From contig DAORJA010000015.1 of NCBI GenBank assembly GCA_035438805.1, forward strand, positions 1-17,316: a stretch of DNA of 17,316 nt. The letters run 5' to 3'. The stretch comes from UBA922 sp035438805. Its GTDB lineage: Bacteria; Patescibacteriota; Patescibacteriia; Magasanikbacterales; UBA922. The first letter of the stretch is position 1; each line of letters opens with the position of its first letter. The translations under genes were made by a program, and so were the position numbers. Below the pieces are notes generated by a model. That model did no database searches. It was not told the origin of the DNA and saw only the letters and a program-made list of their open reading frames with translations. Below are positions 6,521 through 14,841 of this stretch, one piece after another.

Positions 6521-6549
6521 TTGTAAAAATCGAAAAAATATGATATAAC
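6521..6549 (+). promoter_or_regulatory. Predicted speD promoter
   Basis: TTGTAA (6521-6526) and TATAAC (6544-6549) are 17 nt apart. The expected transcription start (about 6556) is downstream of the GTG at 6551, which argues that translation begins at the ATG pair at 6578/6581. Confidence 0.45.
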
Positions 6550-6577
6550 TGTGGAATATTTGCCTAATAAGCCCTCT

Positions 6578-6940
6578 ATGATGACCAAACGTTACCACTG
6601 GATTTTCGACGCAGAAAATGTACCTAATCAAGTTGGAACAGACAAAAAATTAGTTGAGCAAGCGCTGAGAGATATTGCCCGATTATGCGGTATGACGATC
6701 GTTGGGGGGCCTCTAGTACTCGAAGGCGTGCCCGAAAACCCTGGAGTTACTGGAATTTGCGTGGTGGATTTTTCCCACATCTCAATTCATACTTTCTCAA
6801 ACCCAGGTGAAGCGTGTATAGATGTTTTTTCTTGCAAACCTTTTGATCCAGAACTCGTCCACGACTATCTCAAAAAAACATTCCAAGTTGACGATACAGA
6901 TGCAGTATATGTTGAAGTAAAGTACCCAGGCGAAAAATAA
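6578..6940 (+). CDS. speD: SpeD-family pyruvoyl-dependent decarboxylase (AdoMet decarboxylase homologue)
   Basis: The reading frame is open from a GTG at 6551 (129 residues), but the promoter position favours the ATG at 6578 (120 residues). Numbering here is from the GTG. It has the short class 1B SpeD core: SHISIHTF (75-82) with the presumed pyruvoyl-forming S75 and H80, and CIDVFSC with C95, equivalent to S63, H68 and C83 of the Thermotoga enzyme. In the family the chain cleaves itself between Glu and Ser. Here the residue before S75 is Phe (VVDFSHIS), a clear departure. The family makes decarboxylated S-adenosylmethionine for spermidine synthesis, while some homologues act on ornithine or arginine. 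No spermidine synthase is present nearby. It is the only plus-strand gene between two minus-strand operons. Confidence 0.85.
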   Translation: MMTKRYHWIFDAENVPNQVGTDKKLVEQALRDIARLCGMTIVGGPLVLEGVPENPGVTGICVVDFSHISIHTFSNPGEACIDVFSCKPFDPELVHDYLKKTFQVDDTDAVYVEVKYPGEK

Positions 6941-6941
6941 T

Positions 6942-8087
6942 CTAGACAATCATAGCCGCAAGAATACCAGCTGTTTCACTCATGCTGGTTTCTTTTCCAA
7001 AAATTTTCATATTAAGATGATTCCGTTCTGCACAATCTTTCATTAACTGAAGTCCTTCCTCAGCATATGGCCCACCACGTCGAACGACGATAGGATACGT
7101 TGGTTTTATTTCATCGAGAGCCTCGACAATACCAGCGAATGTATCCTTAACATTCGTAAAATTTGCGACTCCACCAATAATCCATAGTCCTTTAACTCCT
7201 GGTTTAGAAAGAACTACTTTAGTTAACTGGTATACCTTTTCTCGCGGAGGATTACCTGAATACTCAGTATAATTTGCTGGTTTGAGTCCTGCTTTTATCA
7301 AAGCATCCATATTTGCAATACTTGCCCCAGCACTCGAAAAAAGCACTGCAACATCTCCATCCATTTCAATATATTTTCCCGCAGTGCCTCGATAATAATC
7401 TTCACCTGCATCAATTAAGGCAGCCTGTTTTTCGCGTTCAGTGGAGGGTCGGCCCATCATAGTACGAGCCTCAAAATTTTTCCATGATTCATGACGGTAA
7501 AAGGCATCATCATCGAGTGCTACTTTTGCGTCAGCTGCAATCCATTTTCCATCAGTAGTTTTCACCAATGGATTGATTTCCACCTGACGTGTATCTTCCT
7601 GTAAAAAACAATTCCATAATTCCTGGGCAAACAGAATATCAGTAACACCTACGTCTTCTTTTCTAATATCCAAATCTATTTTTCTAATATCATTTTCCAA
7701 AACATCTTCTATATCCACTCCCCCTTTTTTTGAATACACCAATATCGGCTGTTTTGAAATACTATTATAAGTTATAGAAAGATAATGTTCTTCTGCAATT
7801 GCCAATTTTTCTTCAATTCTGATCGCTGCAACATATTGTCCTCTCACCTGCATCTGAAATATCTCATCGCAAGCCTTAGTAACCTCTTCAACTGAAGAAC
7901 AAAATCGGATAGCATTATTCTTGCCACGTTTTCCAGATAATACTTGAGCTTTTACTACGACATCAACAACTCCAAGCGAATTTAATGCGTCGCTAACACT
8001 ATCTCCCCGTCGGACCACAACCCCCTTCGGAATTGCAATTCCATGCGTTGCAAATAATTCTTTTCCTTCAAATTCGTAAAGGTTCAT
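6942..8087 (-). CDS. ATP-citrate-lyase-type ATP-grasp subunit (probable citryl-CoA synthetase large subunit)
   Basis: The 381 residues contain an ATP-grasp domain (about 1-220) beginning MNLYEFEGKELFATHGI and carrying VEINPL (169-174). A C-terminal ligase domain follows. Its wording is that of ATP-citrate lyase, not succinyl-CoA synthetase: ANYTEYSGNPP (271-281), IIGGVANFTNVKDTF (303-317) and VVRRGGPYAEEG (334-345). In human ACLY the ANFTN loop and the Arg of VRRGG contact citrate. The subunit should activate citrate with ATP and CoA together with the SucD-like subunit at 3952-4848. It is the last gene of the eleven-gene run, 5 nt after the RluA gene, and meets speD tail to tail with a single base between the stop codons. 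Confidence 0.85.
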   Translation of the reverse strand: MNLYEFEGKELFATHGIAIPKGVVVRRGDSVSDALNSLGVVDVVVKAQVLSGKRGKNNAIRFCSSVEEVTKACDEIFQMQVRGQYVAAIRIEEKLAIAEEHYLSITYNSISKQPILVYSKKGGVDIEDVLENDIRKIDLDIRKEDVGVTDILFAQELWNCFLQEDTRQVEINPLVKTTDGKWIAADAKVALDDDAFYRHESWKNFEARTMMGRPSTEREKQAALIDAGEDYYRGTAGKYIEMDGDVAVLFSSAGASIANMDALIKAGLKPANYTEYSGNPPREKVYQLTKVVLSKPGVKGLWIIGGVANFTNVKDTFAGIVEALDEIKPTYPIVVRRGGPYAEEGLQLMKDCAERNHLNMKIFGKETSMSETAGILAAMIV

Positions 8088-8092
8088 AGTAA

Positions 8093-8737
8093 TTAATTAA
8101 AATCAACAAATTCAGTAATAACAATCCGCTCTCCAGACACAGGCTGATCAAATTCTAGTCTTACCGCTGCAAGAGCAAGAGCTCCTGCCTGATAGGACGC
8201 TTTTGATCCATACTTATGGTCCCCCACCAACGGATGACCAATATGCGCAAACTGGGCTCTAATCTGATGTGATCGCCCAGTCTGTAATTCTATTTCAACA
8301 ATCGTATGTTCGCCTTTCGTGCCAATTACCTTATAAGACAATTCAGCTATTTTTGCATCCCTATATGGAGTATCATACACCGTCACAAAATTTTTTTCAG
8401 TATCTTTCAAAAGATAGTTAATGAGAGTTCCTTTTGGTTTTTCAAGTTTCCCCTCAACCAATGCATGATATATTTTTTTCACCGCATGCATTCGAAATTG
8501 TTCACTCAATCGAGAAGCACCCTTGCTCGTTTTACCAAAAATTACAATTCCGGCTACTGGACGATCGAGTCTATGAATAAGTCCAAGAAATACTGCCCCT
8601 GGCTTCTGATATTTCTCTTTCAGATACTCTTTGACCATATCCATGAGGCATACATCCCCTGATTCATCTCCCTGAACCGGAATACGAGCTTCTTTCCATA
8701 CCGCAATAACATGATTGTCTTCGTAAAGGACTTTCAT
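8093..8737 (-). CDS. RluA-family pseudouridine synthase
   Basis: The 214-residue enzyme has the RluA-type catalytic core with the motif GLIHRLDRPVAGIVIFGKT. The Asp of HRLDRP is the catalytic nucleophile of the family. Further family marks are KIYHALVEG, LQTGRSHQIRAQFAHIGHPLVGDHKYGS and the closing strand LALAAVRLEF. It lacks the N-terminal S4 RNA-binding domain found in RluC/RluD, giving the short form like RluA. It converts uridine to pseudouridine in rRNA or tRNA, but the exact site cannot be told. It lies 3 nt after the methyltransferase gene and 5 nt before the ATP-grasp gene. Confidence 0.92.
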   Translation of the reverse strand: MKVLYEDNHVIAVWKEARIPVQGDESGDVCLMDMVKEYLKEKYQKPGAVFLGLIHRLDRPVAGIVIFGKTSKGASRLSEQFRMHAVKKIYHALVEGKLEKPKGTLINYLLKDTEKNFVTVYDTPYRDAKIAELSYKVIGTKGEHTIVEIELQTGRSHQIRAQFAHIGHPLVGDHKYGSKASYQAGALALAAVRLEFDQPVSGERIVITEFVDFN

Positions 8738-8740
8738 AAT

Positions 8741-9616
8741 TTAAACAGAACTCCAGCGTGAAAATATTCCGCAGGGTAATAATTTTCCAGATTTTGACTC
8801 TTCAATAGCAAGCTCGCCTTTTTCAAAACTCCCACCAAACTTTTGTAATAACTGCTTCAAATTATTTTCATACGCGATTGATGAATAGCCTGACGCATAT
8901 CCATTAACGAGGAAAAATACAGGCTTGTCTGATAAAATCTCAGTACATAATTTCAAAAGTTCAGGCAAATGTTCTTCAATTTTCCACAATTCCTTTTTCG
9001 GTCCATGTCCGAATGCTGGAGGGTCAAGAAGAATTCCATCATATTTGTTTCCACGCTTAATCTCTCGTTTTACAAAAACCCTGGCATCATCAAGAAGCCA
9101 TCGTATTGGCTTTTCTTCAAGACCTGAGGCTTTAGCATTGTCCTTGCCCCATTGGATCGCAACTTTTGAACCATCTACATGTACGACTGATGCTCCTGCT
9201 TGTGCAGCAGCAATAGATGCTCCCCCAGTATACCCAAATAAATTTAATACATTCACCGGTCTATGTACCGCACTAATTTTCTCTCGCATCCAATCCCAAT
9301 TAGGGAGCTGCTCAGGAAATAATCCAGTATGTTTAAAAGATGTTGGGCGAATCCACAATTTCAAATTCCCAAATTCGATTTGCCAACGTTCAGGTATATT
9401 TCCTTTCAAATTCCAATCTCCTTTTTTGCCGTCACGATTAAACGAAGCTTGGGCTTTATTCCACTCCTGAATATTCAAACTTTTTGCCCACAGTGCCTGA
9501 GGATCTGGTCTTCGAAATACCACATTCCCATATCGTTCAAGTTTTTCTCCATCTCCGCTATCAAGAAGTTCGTAATCTTTCGAGGGTTTCGTGATTGCAA
9601 GTGTAATATCTGACAT
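8741..9616 (-). CDS. Class I SAM-dependent methyltransferase (RlmI/RlmK-like, rRNA type)
   Basis: The 291 residues carry an N-terminal beta-rich part (about 1-110), then the Rossmann methyltransferase core. Motif I is NLFGYTGGASIAAAQAGA (about 134-151), the acidic motif II is VVHVDGSK, and the catalytic motif is LLDPPAFGHG (about 206-215). These match the COG1092 group of 23S rRNA cytosine/guanine methyltransferases, but the protein is shorter than E. coli RlmI (about 396) and shows no clear PUA domain. rRNA is the likely substrate, and the position is unknown. The gene is 7 nt after the GNAT gene and 3 nt before the RluA-family gene, so two RNA-modifying enzymes are adjacent. Confidence 0.87.
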   Translation of the reverse strand: MSDITLAITKPSKDYELLDSGDGEKLERYGNVVFRRPDPQALWAKSLNIQEWNKAQASFNRDGKKGDWNLKGNIPERWQIEFGNLKLWIRPTSFKHTGLFPEQLPNWDWMREKISAVHRPVNVLNLFGYTGGASIAAAQAGASVVHVDGSKVAIQWGKDNAKASGLEEKPIRWLLDDARVFVKREIKRGNKYDGILLDPPAFGHGPKKELWKIEEHLPELLKLCTEILSDKPVFFLVNGYASGYSSIAYENNLKQLLQKFGGSFEKGELAIEESKSGKLLPCGIFSRWSSV

Positions 9617-9623
9617 AGTAATA

Positions 9624-9968
9624 TTAATTCAATTCCATTCTAAATTCATATCCAAATCTTTCAAATCCTTTGCGTGTATACCACGCATGTACTTCTTCTC
9701 GTTCAGTTCGCGACGTTGCAAGAATTTTGTAGCAACCACGTTCAGTCGCAAGCTTAATAGCTTCAGTCAAAAGCGCATTCCCAACCCCTTTACTCCGCTG
9801 GCTTATAATCACACACAGATCTTCAAGAAGTGCATAGGGTTCTTCGTGCAAATCATTGGTAATAAAAAATACATATACATGCCCCACTTCGACTCCAGAT
9901 GCACCGGTCAATGAAACACGGATTCCGAGAGTATTCACTTGTGTATATGAAGCAGTATACTCCTGCAT
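9624..9968 (-). CDS. GNAT-family N-acetyltransferase
   Basis: The 114-residue protein keeps the C-terminal half of the GNAT fold: the central strand GHVYVFFITND, the acetyl-CoA pyrophosphate loop QRSKGVGNALLTEAI (the R/Q-x-x-G-x-G/A motif), the helix after it and the WYTRKGFERFGYEFRMEL closing strands. The N-terminal substrate part is short, so this is a minimal GNAT. The substrate cannot be inferred. One base separates it from the yvcK stop, and 7 nt from the methyltransferase start. Confidence 0.87.
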   Translation of the reverse strand: MQEYTASYTQVNTLGIRVSLTGASGVEVGHVYVFFITNDLHEEPYALLEDLCVIISQRSKGVGNALLTEAIKLATERGCYKILATSRTEREEVHAWYTRKGFERFGYEFRMELN

Positions 9969-9969
9969 A

Positions 9970-10929
9970 CTAATCTTGTTTCAAATAGTCATGAATTAAT
10001 TGTCCTAAAGCTACGGGATCAAGCCCACCTTGAGCAAGCTCAAATGGAGCTGAAATGATGGGTACCGTTACTTTTTCCGTATCAATATGTATCCTTTCCC
10101 AGCCTTTTTCCTGGTAATATACTAACTGACGAGAATCAAGCTCATGAGAATTAGAAACTACCATATCTACTTCACGTGGTAAATAGGTATGTAGTATATC
10201 AATAATTTCACTAGTTGACGTAGGCCCGGTCTCCCCATTACTCTCAATCGCATTTCCAGACACAAACATAATTTTTGCTGTTGTCTCCCCAAGCGCTTCT
10301 CGTACACCTTGTGGTAATAGTGTAGCAATAATACTGGTATAAAAACTTCCCGGACCAATAATGATAACATCAGCCGAGAGTATTTCACGTTTTGCGCGTT
10401 CATATATCACTACTTCAGGCTCAAGCCATGCGCGCTTGATCCGGACAGAGCGATCCCACTCAGGTCGATCGATTTTATGTTCACCTGTAACGACCACTCC
10501 ATTAGTGAGTTCCGCACATAAATTTGTTTGTTGAAGTGTCACGGGAAATACTGGCCCCACAGCATCGACAGCTTGGGCAAGAGCTCGAATTGCATCAATA
10601 ATTCCTCCACTATATTTCTCAGCGAGGGCAAGAAATAAATGCCCCACACCAAACCCTTGAAGTTTGCCATGTTCTGAATATCTCGTATCATAAAAAATAC
10701 GCTTGAGCATATCATATTCATACGTACTCATCGCCAGAATAGCACGCAGAATATCTCCAGGAGGAAGGACTCCCAATTGCTGTCGGAGTTTTCCACTTGA
10801 GCTTCCAGAATCGCTCATGGCAATAATTGCTGAAATTGAGTACTCATCAATAAATGATTTCATTGCACGAATAGAAATCGACCCACCATTTCCGCCGCCA
10901 AGAATCACTACTTTTTTCTTTTGATCCAT
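9970..10929 (-). CDS. yvcK: YvcK/GlmR-type gluconeogenesis and cell-envelope factor (CofD-like fold)
   Basis: The 319 residues show the YvcK pattern. An N-terminal dinucleotide-type loop VVILGGGNGGSISIRAMK (7-24) is followed by AMSDSGSSSGKLRQQLGVLPPGD and RAILAMS, GVGHLFLALAEKYSGG, IIIGPGSFYTSIIATLLPQGV, VSGNA and a final YLKQD. Family length is about 310-330. In Bacillus the protein (also called GlmR) binds UDP-GlcNAc and stimulates GlmS, channelling carbon into amino sugars. The presence of glmS two genes upstream fits that role. Gaps are 1 nt on each side (the HAD gene before, GNAT after). The more usual neighbour whiA is not present in this window. Confidence 0.92.
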   Translation of the reverse strand: MDQKKKVVILGGGNGGSISIRAMKSFIDEYSISAIIAMSDSGSSSGKLRQQLGVLPPGDILRAILAMSTYEYDMLKRIFYDTRYSEHGKLQGFGVGHLFLALAEKYSGGIIDAIRALAQAVDAVGPVFPVTLQQTNLCAELTNGVVVTGEHKIDRPEWDRSVRIKRAWLEPEVVIYERAKREILSADVIIIGPGSFYTSIIATLLPQGVREALGETTAKIMFVSGNAIESNGETGPTSTSEIIDILHTYLPREVDMVVSNSHELDSRQLVYYQEKGWERIHIDTEKVTVPIISAPFELAQGGLDPVALGQLIHDYLKQD

Positions 10930-10930
10930 A

Positions 10931-11368
10931 TTATAAAAATAGAATACGATTCAATTCCTCATCCTGTAAATCTTTGCATACATAGAAGGCGTTGGGATGC
11001 TTTTCTCCTCTAATCAGAATAGTAGATATTCCAGCTGCAGTCGCACCTTCAACTCCAGTGACTGAGTCTTCAATCACGAGACAATCCTCAGGCTGAGCTC
11101 CCAAATGTTCTACTGCGCGTAGAAATACATCTGGTGCAGGTTTCCCAACAAAATCAACCGTATCAATCCCGACAATAGTATCAAAATAGTGAAGCATCTT
11201 ATTTTTCTCCAAGCGCTCACGAATTGAATGAACAGACGTATTCGAGGCAATACCGAGTAATATCCCTCTCGCCTTTAATTTTGATATAAGACCGAAAACA
11301 TCACTATATAGTTTATCACCATGTACAATCGTTCCTTCAAAATCAAAAATAACTGCAGAATATTTCAT
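10931..11368 (-). CDS. Small HAD-superfamily hydrolase with altered motif I
   Basis: The 145-residue protein starts with motif I as IFDFEGTIVHG, with D9 as nucleophile. The second acidic residue, which is Asp in almost all HAD phosphatases, is Glu (E11). Motif II is GIASNTSVHS, motif III is the Lys of GKPAPDVF, and motif IV is LVIEDSVTGVEGA. The cap domain is nearly absent, and the chain is much shorter than beta-phosphoglucomutase-type HADs (about 215). It may act on a phosphosugar, given its place between glmS (6-nt gap) and yvcK (1-nt gap), but this is inference from position only. Confidence 0.85.
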   Translation of the reverse strand: MKYSAVIFDFEGTIVHGDKLYSDVFGLISKLKARGILLGIASNTSVHSIRERLEKNKMLHYFDTIVGIDTVDFVGKPAPDVFLRAVEHLGAQPEDCLVIEDSVTGVEGATAAGISTILIRGEKHPNAFYVCKDLQDEELNRILFL

Positions 11369-11374
11369 AAAAAA

Positions 11375-13201
11375 TTATTCTACCGTAACTGATTTTGCCA
11401 AATTTCTCGGACGATCCACATCCCGGCCCAATGCAACTGCAATCTCATATGCAAAAATCTGAAGCGGAAGCGTGTTAATGAGCGGTTGCAATAATTCCAT
11501 AGTTTCAGGAACGTAGATAACGTCATCAGTCAGTGCCTTTGCAGATTCGTCTCCCTCAGTTGCAATGAGGAGTAGTCGGGCACCGCGCGCACGAACCTCT
11601 TCTACATTACTTCTCATTTTTTCATAGAGCTGATCTTTGGTCATAATCGCAAGAACGGGAAAATCTTTTGAAAGAAGCGCGATTGGACCATGCTTCATCT
11701 CCCCGCCTTGATATCCCTCACTATGAATATACGCAATTTCTTTGAGCTTGAGCGAGCCTTCGAGTGCAATTGGATAATTGACTCCTCGTCCCAAAAAATA
11801 CATATTATGGTAATCTTTATAAGACAATGCAATTTTTTTAATATTCTCGCGTGTCTCAAGAACAGCATTCATTTTGCGTGGCACTTCGAGTAATGCTTTG
11901 AGTACTCGCTGTCCCGTAGCTGGAGTGAGTCGTTTGAGGCGGCCAAACTGGAGTGCATAGAGAGTCAGAATTGCTACCATATTTGTATATGCCTTGGTAG
12001 ACGCAACTGCGAGTTCAGGACCTGCATGAATATAAGTTCCCCCATCTGTTTCCCGAGCAATGGTTGACCCAACCACATTTACTATTCCACGCACAAAAGC
12101 ACCTTTTCGTTTTGCTTCACGAAGTGCAGCAAGCGTATCTGCAGTTTCTCCAGACTGTGAAATTCCGAATACCAATGTCTCATGATCAATGATTGGATCT
12201 CGATACCGAAATTCACTTGCCACATCGACTTCAGTTGGAATTCCTGCAAGCCGTTCAAATGCGTATTTACCAGCCATTCCAGCATATGATGCCGTACCAC
12301 ACGCAATAAGAATAATTCGTTTAATACTCCGCATTTGAGCTTCAGTCATATTGAGTCCGCCCAATCGTGCAGTTCCTTCATTCAGATCATATCGTCCGCG
12401 AATAGCATCTTCAAATACTGTTGGCTGATCAAAAATTTCTTTGATCATAAAATGCGGGTATCCTTGCGTTTGTGCTTCTGCCTCACTCCACTCAATAGTC
12501 GTTACTTCCTTTTCAACATGTGTATGGGCCTTAGAAAATGTTTCAAATGAATCCTTGGAAATTACTGCCACTTCCCCATCATCAAGAAATACCATCTCAC
12601 TGGTGTAGGGTAAAATCGGTGTTGCGTCACTCGCGACAAAATGTTCACCCTTACCCACACCAATAACTAATGGACTCCCCATACGCGCAGCGACAATCAT
12701 ATCTGGATGATCAGCGTGAATCGCAACAAGTCCGTATGTTCCACGCACACGTTTGAGTGCTGTTTCAACCGCAGTGACTAGATTTCCAGAATACAAAGAC
12801 CCGATTAGATGAGCGAGAACTTCAGTATCTGTTTCAGAAACAAACGAAAATCCTTTTTTGATGAGTTCATCTTTGAGCTCACGATAATTTTCAATAATTC
12901 CATTGTGACAAATAGCCAATTTTCCATCGAGTGAAACATGCGGATGAGCATTCTCTTCAGTCACTCCCCCATGTGTTGCCCATCTCGTGTGCGCAATACC
13001 GATAGTTCCGGTAACTTTCTGAGTTTTCAATTTTTCGGATAGTTTGTCGATTTTACCAACAGAACGAATACGATTGATCACTCCATTATGAAGGACTGCG
13101 ACTCCCGCGCTATCGTATCCACGATATTCAAGACGACGTAATCCCTGTACAAGTACGGGCAGTGTCTCCTTTTTTCCAACATATCCGATTATTCCGCACA
13201 T
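11375..13201 (-). CDS. glmS: Glutamine-fructose-6-phosphate aminotransferase (isomerizing)
   Basis: The 608 residues form a full-length GlmS (E. coli 609). The N-terminal glutaminase begins MCGIIGYVG, with the catalytic Cys2 exposed after Met removal. HTRWATHGGVTEENAHPH and CHNGIIENY follow. Two SIS sugar-isomerase domains come next (about 285-420 and 455-590) with ACGTASYAG, SQSGETADT and EGSLKLKEIAYIHSEGYQGGEMKHGP. The C-terminal tail is DRPRNLAKSVTVE. It makes glucosamine-6-phosphate from fructose-6-phosphate and glutamine, the first step to UDP-GlcNAc. No glmS ribozyme is expected here: only 9 nt separate it from the glycosyltransferase gene. Control through YvcK/GlmR downstream is more likely. 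Confidence 0.97.
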   Translation of the reverse strand: MCGIIGYVGKKETLPVLVQGLRRLEYRGYDSAGVAVLHNGVINRIRSVGKIDKLSEKLKTQKVTGTIGIAHTRWATHGGVTEENAHPHVSLDGKLAICHNGIIENYRELKDELIKKGFSFVSETDTEVLAHLIGSLYSGNLVTAVETALKRVRGTYGLVAIHADHPDMIVAARMGSPLVIGVGKGEHFVASDATPILPYTSEMVFLDDGEVAVISKDSFETFSKAHTHVEKEVTTIEWSEAEAQTQGYPHFMIKEIFDQPTVFEDAIRGRYDLNEGTARLGGLNMTEAQMRSIKRIILIACGTASYAGMAGKYAFERLAGIPTEVDVASEFRYRDPIIDHETLVFGISQSGETADTLAALREAKRKGAFVRGIVNVVGSTIARETDGGTYIHAGPELAVASTKAYTNMVAILTLYALQFGRLKRLTPATGQRVLKALLEVPRKMNAVLETRENIKKIALSYKDYHNMYFLGRGVNYPIALEGSLKLKEIAYIHSEGYQGGEMKHGPIALLSKDFPVLAIMTKDQLYEKMRSNVEEVRARGARLLLIATEGDESAKALTDDVIYVPETMELLQPLINTLPLQIFAYEIAVALGRDVDRPRNLAKSVTVE

Positions 13202-13210
13202 ATGGGTAAA

Positions 13211-14080
13211 TTAAGTAGTTAAAGTTTTTTGTTTTTCTAAATAGTCTCCAAAATATTTATACGTCGCACTGGGGCGTATGCCCGCCTCAACTTCCTTTTG
13301 CCAGAGTGTATATTTTTCCACTCTCTCTGGATACCATTGTTGCCCTTCCATCAATGGATCATCTTTATGAGCTTGATAGACACTCTCGAATGCATCTGCC
13401 AAATCTTGATACGTAGATTGAGCATTGATTCCCTCAGCTCCAAAGCACAGACGGTATTCACATAGAAGTTCAGGAATAAATACAAACCCATCCGGGACAG
13501 AGTTACCAATCGTAAGCAAAAAATGCCAATCTTCAAAATATGGGAAAGTGGCATCCCAAATAATTCCTTTTTCCCAAACTTCTCTTTTGTGAAAAATTGA
13601 AGAACCACAAAATTTTATATTCCAATGATACAGGTCTGTAAGTGTGACATTTGAAAAAGTAGTCGATACGGGTTCCTGCTCAGCAAGCACTGTATGGTTA
13701 TTGTCAGTAAGCGAAATTTTTCGAAGTTGATTCGCTACACCAAAAACTGCATGGGGAGCATGTTCAAACACATTCACCACCAGTTGCACTGCTTCAGGAA
13801 AATATACATCATCACTATCGAGATACATAATAATGTCTCCCACGCTTTCCTCTACTCCACGATTCCTCGCAGTCGCTTGTCCTGCATTTTCTTGATAGAG
13901 ATATCTTATTCGAAAATCTTCCAAATATGTAGAAATATCTTCTTTAGTTCCATCAGTTGAACCATCATCTACAATAATAAGTTCCCAATCTCCATATGAC
14001 TGTGCCAAAACAGAATCAATCGCTTGATTCAAAATGTATCCACGATTATAGGTTGGTAAAATAATGGAAACTTTAGGCAT
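13211..14080 (-). CDS. Family 2 glycosyltransferase
   Basis: The 289-residue enzyme has the GT-A fold of family 2: MPKVSIILPTYNRGYILNQ, then ELIIVDDGSTDGTKE (nucleotide-binding Asp), ATARNRG, and the metal-binding YLDSDDVYFPEA (about 91-102). A region with FCGSSIFHKREVW and YFEDWHFL, with the ED expected for the catalytic base, follows. No membrane segment is present, so it acts at the cytoplasmic face. It is flanked by the uridylyltransferase (8-nt gap) and glmS (9-nt gap), which fits transfer of a UDP-GlcNAc-derived sugar to an envelope glycan. Donor and acceptor remain unknown. Confidence 0.92.
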   Translation of the reverse strand: MPKVSIILPTYNRGYILNQAIDSVLAQSYGDWELIIVDDGSTDGTKEDISTYLEDFRIRYLYQENAGQATARNRGVEESVGDIIMYLDSDDVYFPEAVQLVVNVFEHAPHAVFGVANQLRKISLTDNNHTVLAEQEPVSTTFSNVTLTDLYHWNIKFCGSSIFHKREVWEKGIIWDATFPYFEDWHFLLTIGNSVPDGFVFIPELLCEYRLCFGAEGINAQSTYQDLADAFESVYQAHKDDPLMEGQQWYPERVEKYTLWQKEVEAGIRPSATYKYFGDYLEKQKTLTT

Positions 14081-14088
14081 ACAACAAT

Positions 14089-14841
14089 TTATAAACCTTT
14101 TGCAACTTCCAAATCCTCAGCAGTATTAATTCCAATCGCTTCTTTTGGCTCAATTGAAATTGAAGAAATTTGTACTCCCTCATCAATTCCCATTCCAATC
14201 AAATCAGTGAGGTAATACTCTTTCTGGGAATTTTCATTCTTCAAATTTTTAAGCGACTTCCAAAGCCATGATGCTTCAAAGCACCATACTGATGGATTAA
14301 GCTCGAGAATACCAAGCTCTTCTTCTGAGGCATCTTTTTTTTCTACAATCCGCGCAATGTGACCATTTTTCCCCCTCACAATTCTACCAAAACCCGCAAA
14401 CGCCTGGTTTTCATTATCAAAATTCGGCACTACAACGGTCATCATAGTAATAGTATTCTTTCGTTCAGTGTGTCGAGCAAGCAATCGCTTGATTGATTCT
14501 CCCGAAACAAACGGCATGTCTCCATTAAGAAATATTACGTGTTCGACTGTGCCCTTAAGTATTGTTTCTGCCATTGATGCTGCATGTCCGGTTCCCAATT
14601 GTTCCTTCTGTACTACATACTCGGCACGCTCACCGATACAATCTTGTACCATGCTATGTTTAGAAGAAACCACAATCAGTGGTTTTCCAATGCCAGATTG
14701 CTCAACATGCTCAACCACATGTTGAATAAGAGGTTTACCTTTTAATTCATGCATCATTTTTGGAAGGGTACTTTTCATACGCTTACCATCACCTGCTGCA
14801 AGAATCACTACTCCAACGTTATGTATTTTTTTCTCTGACAT
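14089..14841 (-). CDS. GlmU-type UDP-GlcNAc pyrophosphorylase (uridylyltransferase domain only)
   Basis: The 250 residues match the N-terminal half of GlmU. VVILAAGDGKRMKSTLPKMMH carries the nucleotide-binding signature, followed by EQLGTGHAASM, LNGDMPFVSGESI (metal-binding Asp), AGFGRIVRG and KEYYLTDLI. The left-handed beta-helix acetyltransferase half of GlmU (about 220 further residues) is absent, as the stop comes directly after AEDLEVAKGL. It should make UDP-GlcNAc from GlcNAc-1-phosphate and UTP, and the acetyltransferase step must be supplied elsewhere. The start overlaps the end of the upstream HAD gene by 23 nt, implying translational coupling. Another sugar-1-phosphate nucleotidyltransferase specificity is possible. 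Confidence 0.88.
   Translation of the reverse strand: MSEKKIHNVGVVILAAGDGKRMKSTLPKMMHELKGKPLIQHVVEHVEQSGIGKPLIVVSSKHSMVQDCIGERAEYVVQKEQLGTGHAASMAETILKGTVEHVIFLNGDMPFVSGESIKRLLARHTERKNTITMMTVVVPNFDNENQAFAGFGRIVRGKNGHIARIVEKKDASEEELGILELNPSVWCFEASWLWKSLKNLKNENSQKEYYLTDLIGMGIDEGVQISSISIEPKEAIGINTAEDLEVAKGL

Noticed and set aside
8925..9470. 181-residue plus-strand open frame
   Set aside because: It lies antisense to the methyltransferase gene and has no recognisable domain or ribosome binding site.
13202..13210. glmS ribozyme upstream of glmS
   Set aside because: Only 9 nt separate glmS from the preceding gene, so there is no room for the ~150-nt ribozyme.
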